A DNA stretch of 10,666 nt. It comes from Acidobacteriota bacterium (lineage in GTDB: Bacteria > Acidobacteriota > Terriglobia > Acidoferrales > UBA7541). The stretch lies in contig JAFAZL010000894.1 in NCBI GenBank assembly GCA_019239815.1, positions 1 to 10,666 on the forward strand. The letters run 5' to 3'. The notes under the pieces were generated by a model. It was not told the DNA's origin and did not search any database. It was given only the letters and a program-made list of their open reading frames with translations. Below, in pieces: positions 7,372 to 10,666 of the stretch. Each line of letters opens with the position of its first letter. The stretch's first letter is position 1. Position numbers and translations under genes: made by a program.

Positions 7372-9459
7372 CTACTTACCGAGAGCTTGCTTAGCCGTTG
7401 CAACGACATTGTCCACGGTGAAGCCGTTTGCCTTCATTACATCCTTAATGGGAGCAGAAGCGCCGAAGTGGTGCATTCCCATGATCTTGCCCCTCGGCCC
7501 GACGTACCGATCCCAGCCCAGCGTCGCCGCCATCTCGACCGACACGCGCGCCGTGACCGCAGCCGGCAGCACACTCTCTTTGTAAGCAGCGTCCTGCTTT
7601 TCGAACAAATCCCACGAAGGCATGCTCACGACGCGAGCCTTGATCCCCTCCGCCGCCAACTTCTCGCGCGCATCGACGCACAAATACACCTCGCTGCCGG
7701 TCGCCATCAAAATCACGTCCGGCTTCCCGCCATCCGCATCAACCAAAACGTAAGCACCTTTCGCTACTCCCGACGCCGGCGCCATCTTCGTCCGGTCAAA
7801 CGTCGGAATCGGCTGCCGCGTCAGCACTAGTGTCGAAGGCGTCAGCCGCGACTGCACCATCAGCTTGTAACACTCCACGACCTCGTTCGCATCCCCCGGC
7901 CGCAATACCATCATGTTCGGCATCGCGCGCAAACCCGCCAGTTGCTCGATCGGCTGGTGCGTGGGCCCATCTTCACCAAGCCCGATCGAATCGTGCGTGA
8001 AGATGAACATCGACGGCGTCTCTTCCAACGCCGCGATGCGCATCGCCGGCTTCATGTAATCGCTGAAATTGAAAAATGTCGCGCTGAACGCCCGCAGCCG
8101 CGACACGCTCATCCCGTTGACCGCCGCGCCCATCGCATGCTCGCGCACGCCAAAGTGCAGGTTGCGCCCCTTATATCCGTCTTCGGGAAAGAATTCGCCG
8201 GCTCCATCGAACGTCAAATTCGTCTTGTTCGAATGCGCCAGGTCCGCCGATCCGCCAATCAGCCACGGAATATTCTTCGCTAGCGCATTCAACACTTTGC
8301 CCGAAGAATCGCGCGTCGCCATACCTTTTGCATCGGCAGGGAAGTTCGGCAATCCCTTGTCCCAATCCTTCGGTAATTCCCAGCGCTCCATCGTCTGGAT
8401 CTGTGCATCCAGTTCGGGATACTTCGTCTTGTACTCGTTGTAGACCTTCGTCCACGCCGCGTGATTTTCGCCGCCGCGCTTTCCGATGCCGTTTTTGAAA
8501 CGATCGTACACGCCGTCCGGCACAAGGAACTGCGCATCCTCTGGCCATCCGTAAAATTTCTTCGTCAGCTTCACTTCTTCCACGCCGAGCGGCTCGCCGT
8601 GCGAATCCGACGAATCATGCTTGTTCGGCGATCCGTATCCGATATGGCTGTCGACCACGATCAACGTCGGCTTATCGTTCGTCTTCAAAAATGTCTCGTA
8701 CGCGCGGCCGAGCATCGTCAAATCATTCGCGTCCGCAACGCGCGTGACGTTCCACCCAAGCCCAACAAACCTCGTCATCACATCTTCGTCAAACGACCAC
8801 TTCGCCGGCCCATCGAGCGTCACGCTGTTGTGATCGTAGATCCAACAAAGGTTCGAAAGTTTCAGATGCCCTGCCAGCGACGCCGCTTCGCAGCCGACGC
8901 CTTCCATCATGTCGCCGTCGCCGCACATCGCGAACACATTGAAATCGAAAACCGTATACCCGGGCCGGTTGTAATTCGCCCCGAGCCACTTGCTCGCGAT
9001 CGCCATGCCGACGCTGTTCGCGACGCCTTGTCCCAGCGGCCCGGTCGTCGTCTCCACACCGGTCGTCATGTGCGACTCCGGATGCCCCGGCGTGACGCTG
9101 TCGAGCTGCCGAAACGACTTGATGTCCTCCATCGACACAGCCGGTTTGTCGGTGATCTTCGAATCGCCGTCCGCGCGGCGAACACCCGTCAAGTGCAGCA
9201 TCGCGTACAGCAGCATCGATGCGTGGCCATTCGAAAGCACAAACCGATCGCGATTTGGCCACAGCGGATCGGCCGGGTCATACCGCAAATAGTTCTGCCA
9301 CAGCGCATATACCACCGGCGCCAGCCCCATCGGCGCGCCCGGATGACCTGAATTCGCCTTCTGCACGCCGTCGATCGCCAGCGTTCGAATCGTGTCGATG
9401 CTGAGAAGGTCGATATCCTGTTGCAGTTCCGGTGAAAGCTTCGTCTGCGTCGTGCTCAC
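7372..9459 (-). CDS. tkt: Transketolase
   Basis: Thiamine diphosphate enzyme that moves two-carbon units between ketose and aldose phosphates in the non-oxidative pentose phosphate pathway. The 695 aa are close to the usual 660-700. Domain order is intact. The N-terminal ThDP domain has ANSGHPGAPMG at residues 35-45, NGHAS at 77-81, TPGHPES at 123-129, ETTTGPLGQG at 136-145 and the ThDP/metal motif GDGDMMEG (180-187) ending at DHN (209-211). The pyrimidine domain has FGVREHAMGA with the catalytic Glu and THDSIGLGEDGPTHQPIEQL. A C-terminal domain ends at LGK. The start is a GTG (9459-9457) with GGGAG (9465-9469) 5 nt upstream; the resulting N-terminus fits the family, and no nearby in-frame ATG precedes it. 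It is the first gene of the minus-strand cluster, with a 144-nt gap before tal. Confidence 0.97.
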   Translation of the reverse strand: MSTTQTKLSPELQQDIDLLSIDTIRTLAIDGVQKANSGHPGAPMGLAPVVYALWQNYLRYDPADPLWPNRDRFVLSNGHASMLLYAMLHLTGVRRADGDSKITDKPAVSMEDIKSFRQLDSVTPGHPESHMTTGVETTTGPLGQGVANSVGMAIASKWLGANYNRPGYTVFDFNVFAMCGDGDMMEGVGCEAASLAGHLKLSNLCWIYDHNSVTLDGPAKWSFDEDVMTRFVGLGWNVTRVADANDLTMLGRAYETFLKTNDKPTLIVVDSHIGYGSPNKHDSSDSHGEPLGVEEVKLTKKFYGWPEDAQFLVPDGVYDRFKNGIGKRGGENHAAWTKVYNEYKTKYPELDAQIQTMERWELPKDWDKGLPNFPADAKGMATRDSSGKVLNALAKNIPWLIGGSADLAHSNKTNLTFDGAGEFFPEDGYKGRNLHFGVREHAMGAAVNGMSVSRLRAFSATFFNFSDYMKPAMRIAALEETPSMFIFTHDSIGLGEDGPTHQPIEQLAGLRAMPNMMVLRPGDANEVVECYKLMVQSRLTPSTLVLTRQPIPTFDRTKMAPASGVAKGAYVLVDADGGKPDVILMATGSEVYLCVDAREKLAAEGIKARVVSMPSWDLFEKQDAAYKESVLPAAVTARVSVEMAATLGWDRYVGPRGKIMGMHHFGASAPIKDVMKANGFTVDNVVATAKQALGK

Positions 9460-9464
9460 GATGA

Positions 9465-9474
9465 CTCCCGCGGG
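9465..9474 (-). promoter_or_regulatory. tkt ribosome binding site overlapped by an 8-bp palindrome
   Basis: GGGAG (9465-9469, minus strand) lies 5 nt ahead of the tkt GTG and decides this start. The perfect palindrome CCCGCGGG (9467-9474) covers part of it, so intermolecular or alternative pairing could mask the site. The masking idea is inference. Confidence 0.5.
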
Positions 9475-9507
9475 TCTTGCGCCCGCTGCTGTCTACTAGT
9501 TTGGATG

Positions 9508-9524
9508 CACCGCATTTCGCGGTG
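9508..9524. repeat. Small hairpin in the tkt 5' leader
   Basis: CACCGC (9508-9513) and GCGGTG (9519-9524) are exact complements around a 5-nt loop, about 50 nt ahead of the tkt start. If tkt is transcribed from further upstream, this stem lies in the mRNA leader. No regulator can be named. Confidence 0.4.
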
Positions 9525-9607
9525 GATGATGGAAATCTGTTTCGAAGACCCTGTTTCTGAGAAATTTATTTCACGAACTCCGCGTCGACATCTCTTTTTT
9601 TGGGGTT

Positions 9608-9731
9608 CGGAGTTACCGCAAACTGCCCCCGAGCGGTGCCTCCCCGTGGGAATTATCGGCTGGCCTCGTAATCCTGTGAGGGACAAGGTCCACCGGGAAC
9701 GGGAGGGCGTCCAAGCTATCGCGGCGTCCCG
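9608..9731 (+). ncRNA. Candidate structured non-coding RNA (rod-like, possibly 6S-like; strand uncertain)
   Basis: Complementary segments nest into a single interrupted rod. CGG 9608-9610 pairs with CCG 9729-9731, and CCGC 9616-9619 with GCGG 9721-9724. GGTGCCTCCC 9635-9644 plus GT 9646-9647 pairs with AC 9699-9700 plus GGGAGG 9701-9706 and CGTC 9708-9711. Above this is an asymmetric internal loop (9648-9656 against 9696-9698). CGG 9657-9659 and TGG 9661-9663 then pair with CCA 9690-9692 and CCG 9693-9695, and CCTC 9664-9667 pairs with GAGG 9678-9681 at the tip. Two G-U pairs in the main stem work only as plus-strand RNA, but some outer-stem mismatches would pair better on the minus strand. 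A long rod with a central bubble resembles 6S RNA, and the 3' arm recalls its ACC...GGG...AGGG...AGC...GCGGCG pattern, from memory only. It is shorter than typical 6S RNA (160-200 nt) and no promoter or terminator is evident. Alternatives are a tkt leader structure or chance. Confidence 0.33.
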
Positions 9732-9753
9732 CATTCTGTCAATTCTGTTGCGG

Positions 9754-9767
9754 CAATTTCACAATTG
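9754..9767. repeat. Inverted repeat CAATT-N4-AATTG
   Basis: CAATT (9754-9758) and AATTG (9763-9767) flank TCAC. It lies between the rod-like segment and the porter gene, about 170 nt before the porter start. The size would suit an operator half-site pair for a dimeric regulator, but a repeat this short can arise by chance. Confidence 0.25.
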
Positions 9768-9933
9768 GCTCGCTCGCCAAGCGCTTTGAAAGGCTCCACG
9801 CTGCATCAACCCAGTGATTTGGATGTGGATTCGCTAATGTTTGATACGCCCACAACGACAAGTCCCGTCTCAGGTTTCCTCGGTAAATATTGCCGTGCGT
9901 TCCCCTGGGAAGCTTGTACAATCTCCGCCGACG

Positions 9934-10666
9934 ATGGCTCTCAACTCGACGTTGGTAAAGAGCACCGGGGTAGCCGCGCTCGGCGGCCTTCTATTTGGCT
10001 TCGACACCGCAGTCATTTCCGGCACAACCCAATCCCTCACGCGGGTATACAGCCTGACGCCCTACCTTCTTGGCGTGACTGTTTTCAGCGCCATCCTCGG
10101 CACCATCTTTGGCTCGATGCTGGCGGGGATCCCTGGCGAAAAATACGGTCGCCGCGACAGCCTCCGCGTCCTCGCGATCCTTTACCTCGTCTCATCTCTC
10201 GGCTGCGCGTTCGCCTGGAACTGGTCGGCTCTCGTCTTCTTTCGCTTCATCGGCGGTCTCGGAATCGGCGGCTCCTCCGTACTAGGCCCGACCTATATCG
10301 CCGAACTCGCCCCGGCGAAGTATCGTGGCCGACTAGTCGGGCTTTTCCAGTTCAACGTGGTCCTCGGTATTCTCCTCGCCTATTTTTCGAACTACATCGT
10401 CGGCCTCTTCAATCTCGGCGCCGACGAATGGCGCTGGAAGTTCGCCGTCCCCGCCGCGCCTGCCCTCCTGTTCTTCCTCTTGCTCTTCGGCATCCCGCGC
10501 AGCCCGCGTTGGCTCGCGAAACAAAAACGCGTCGATGAAGCCCGCGAAGTCCTCAAGCAAGTCGGCGAACAAGACTACGAGCAAGAACTCAAGGAAATCG
10601 TCAGTTCCATCGACACCGAACACGCCGAAAGCGATTCGCTCTTCTCCTGGAAGTATCGCTTTCCGA
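9934..10666 (+). CDS. MFS sugar porter, XylE/GalP-like (partial, C-terminal half off the right edge)
   Basis: Inner-membrane sugar transporter of the sugar porter family, probably a sugar:proton symporter. The 244 visible residues cover the first six transmembrane segments (roughly 12-32, 45-67, 76-95, 98-118, 134-155, 167-187) and the start of the central cytosolic loop. Motifs: GGLLFGFDTAVISG at 17-30, where Asp24 aligns with the proton-coupling Asp27 of E. coli XylE; YGRRDSL at 71-77 (loop 2-3); RFIGGLGIGGSS and PTYIAELAPAKYRGRL at 104-134; LFQF at 137-140, whose Gln is a likely sugar contact; and IPRSPRWL at 187-194 (the PESPRWL signature). The ATG at 9934 gives the normal short N-terminus but has no clear Shine-Dalgarno sequence; an in-frame GTG at 9895 is a weaker alternative. 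It is divergent from the pentose phosphate cluster. The sugar transported cannot be told from this half. Confidence 0.92.
   Translation, partial: MALNSTLVKSTGVAALGGLLFGFDTAVISGTTQSLTRVYSLTPYLLGVTVFSAILGTIFGSMLAGIPGEKYGRRDSLRVLAILYLVSSLGCAFAWNWSALVFFRFIGGLGIGGSSVLGPTYIAELAPAKYRGRLVGLFQFNVVLGILLAYFSNYIVGLFNLGADEWRWKFAVPAAPALLFFLLLFGIPRSPRWLAKQKRVDEAREVLKQVGEQDYEQELKEIVSSIDTEHAESDSLFSWKYRFP

Larger units (their letters stand above)
9460..9933. other. 474-nt non-coding region between divergent tkt and the MFS porter gene
   Basis: No credible protein gene is present: the short open frames here have neither ribosome binding sites nor recognisable sequence. The region holds, from left to right, the tkt leader with a hairpin, an AT-rich stretch (about 9545-9575) that could hold the tkt promoter on the minus strand, a run of seven T at 9595-9601, a long rod-like foldable segment (about 9608-9731), the inverted repeat CAATT/AATTG (9754-9758 and 9763-9767), and an upstream region for the porter. 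I found no -35/-10 pair on either strand that I would defend. Confidence 0.7.

Noticed and set aside
9595..9730. Cobalamin or other known metabolite riboswitch, SRP RNA or RNase P RNA in the tkt leader
   Set aside because: Key conserved boxes, such as the B12 box, the SRP GGAA apical motif and the RNase P GAGGAAAGUCC block, are absent on both strands.
9456..9734. Minus-strand frame of 92 codons in the tkt upstream region
   Set aside because: No homology recognised, no ribosome binding site, overlaps the tkt start, and coincides with the foldable RNA-like segment.
9765..10538. Plus-strand frame of 257 codons overlapping the MFS porter gene in another frame
   Set aside because: The frame starting at 9934 gives an unmistakable sugar porter; this one gives an Arg/Pro-rich sequence typical of a frame shadow.

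Overview
The window is a chromosomal segment from a moderately GC-rich bacterium. It carries a one-strand central carbon cluster (pentose phosphate pathway plus upper glycolysis) and, at the right edge, the beginning of a divergent sugar transporter gene. The gene set, a free-standing transaldolase/isomerase pair whose halves match the domains of a known bifunctional enzyme, and the overall protein flavour suggest an acidobacterium (Koribacter/Terriglobus-like lineages). That assignment is inference from family resemblance, not a database result.

Layout. Seven genes lie on the minus strand, in transcription order: tkt (9459 to 7372), tal (7227 to 6064), pgi (6067 to 4319), gnd (4215 to 3202), zwf (3123 to 1528), pgl (1505 to 723) and fbaB (536, running off the left edge). 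tal and pgi overlap by 4 nt (GTGA); zwf and pgl are 22 nt apart. The other gaps are 78 to 186 nt and hold short inverted repeats and candidate promoter elements. A 474-nt non-coding region (9460-9933) separates tkt from a plus-strand XylE-like MFS sugar porter that is cut by the right edge. Part of that region folds into a long rod that may be a non-coding RNA (6S-like, uncertain).

How the genes work together. The porter would bring in a sugar. Pgi interconverts glucose 6-phosphate and fructose 6-phosphate. Zwf, Pgl and Gnd are the three steps of the oxidative pentose phosphate pathway. Tkt and Tal return pentose phosphates to fructose 6-phosphate and glyceraldehyde 3-phosphate, and class I aldolase links to triose phosphates. 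Ribose-5-phosphate isomerase and ribulose-phosphate 3-epimerase are not in the window. Gnd is the short form with an Asp after the second beta strand, which predicts NAD+ rather than NADP+.

No tRNA, rRNA, CRISPR array, insertion sequence, prophage gene or frameshifted gene was seen. The functional content is well-known metabolism. The less explained material is in the intergenic regions: the rod-like RNA, a perfect REP-like palindrome after pgl, and a repeat-dense leader in front of tal.
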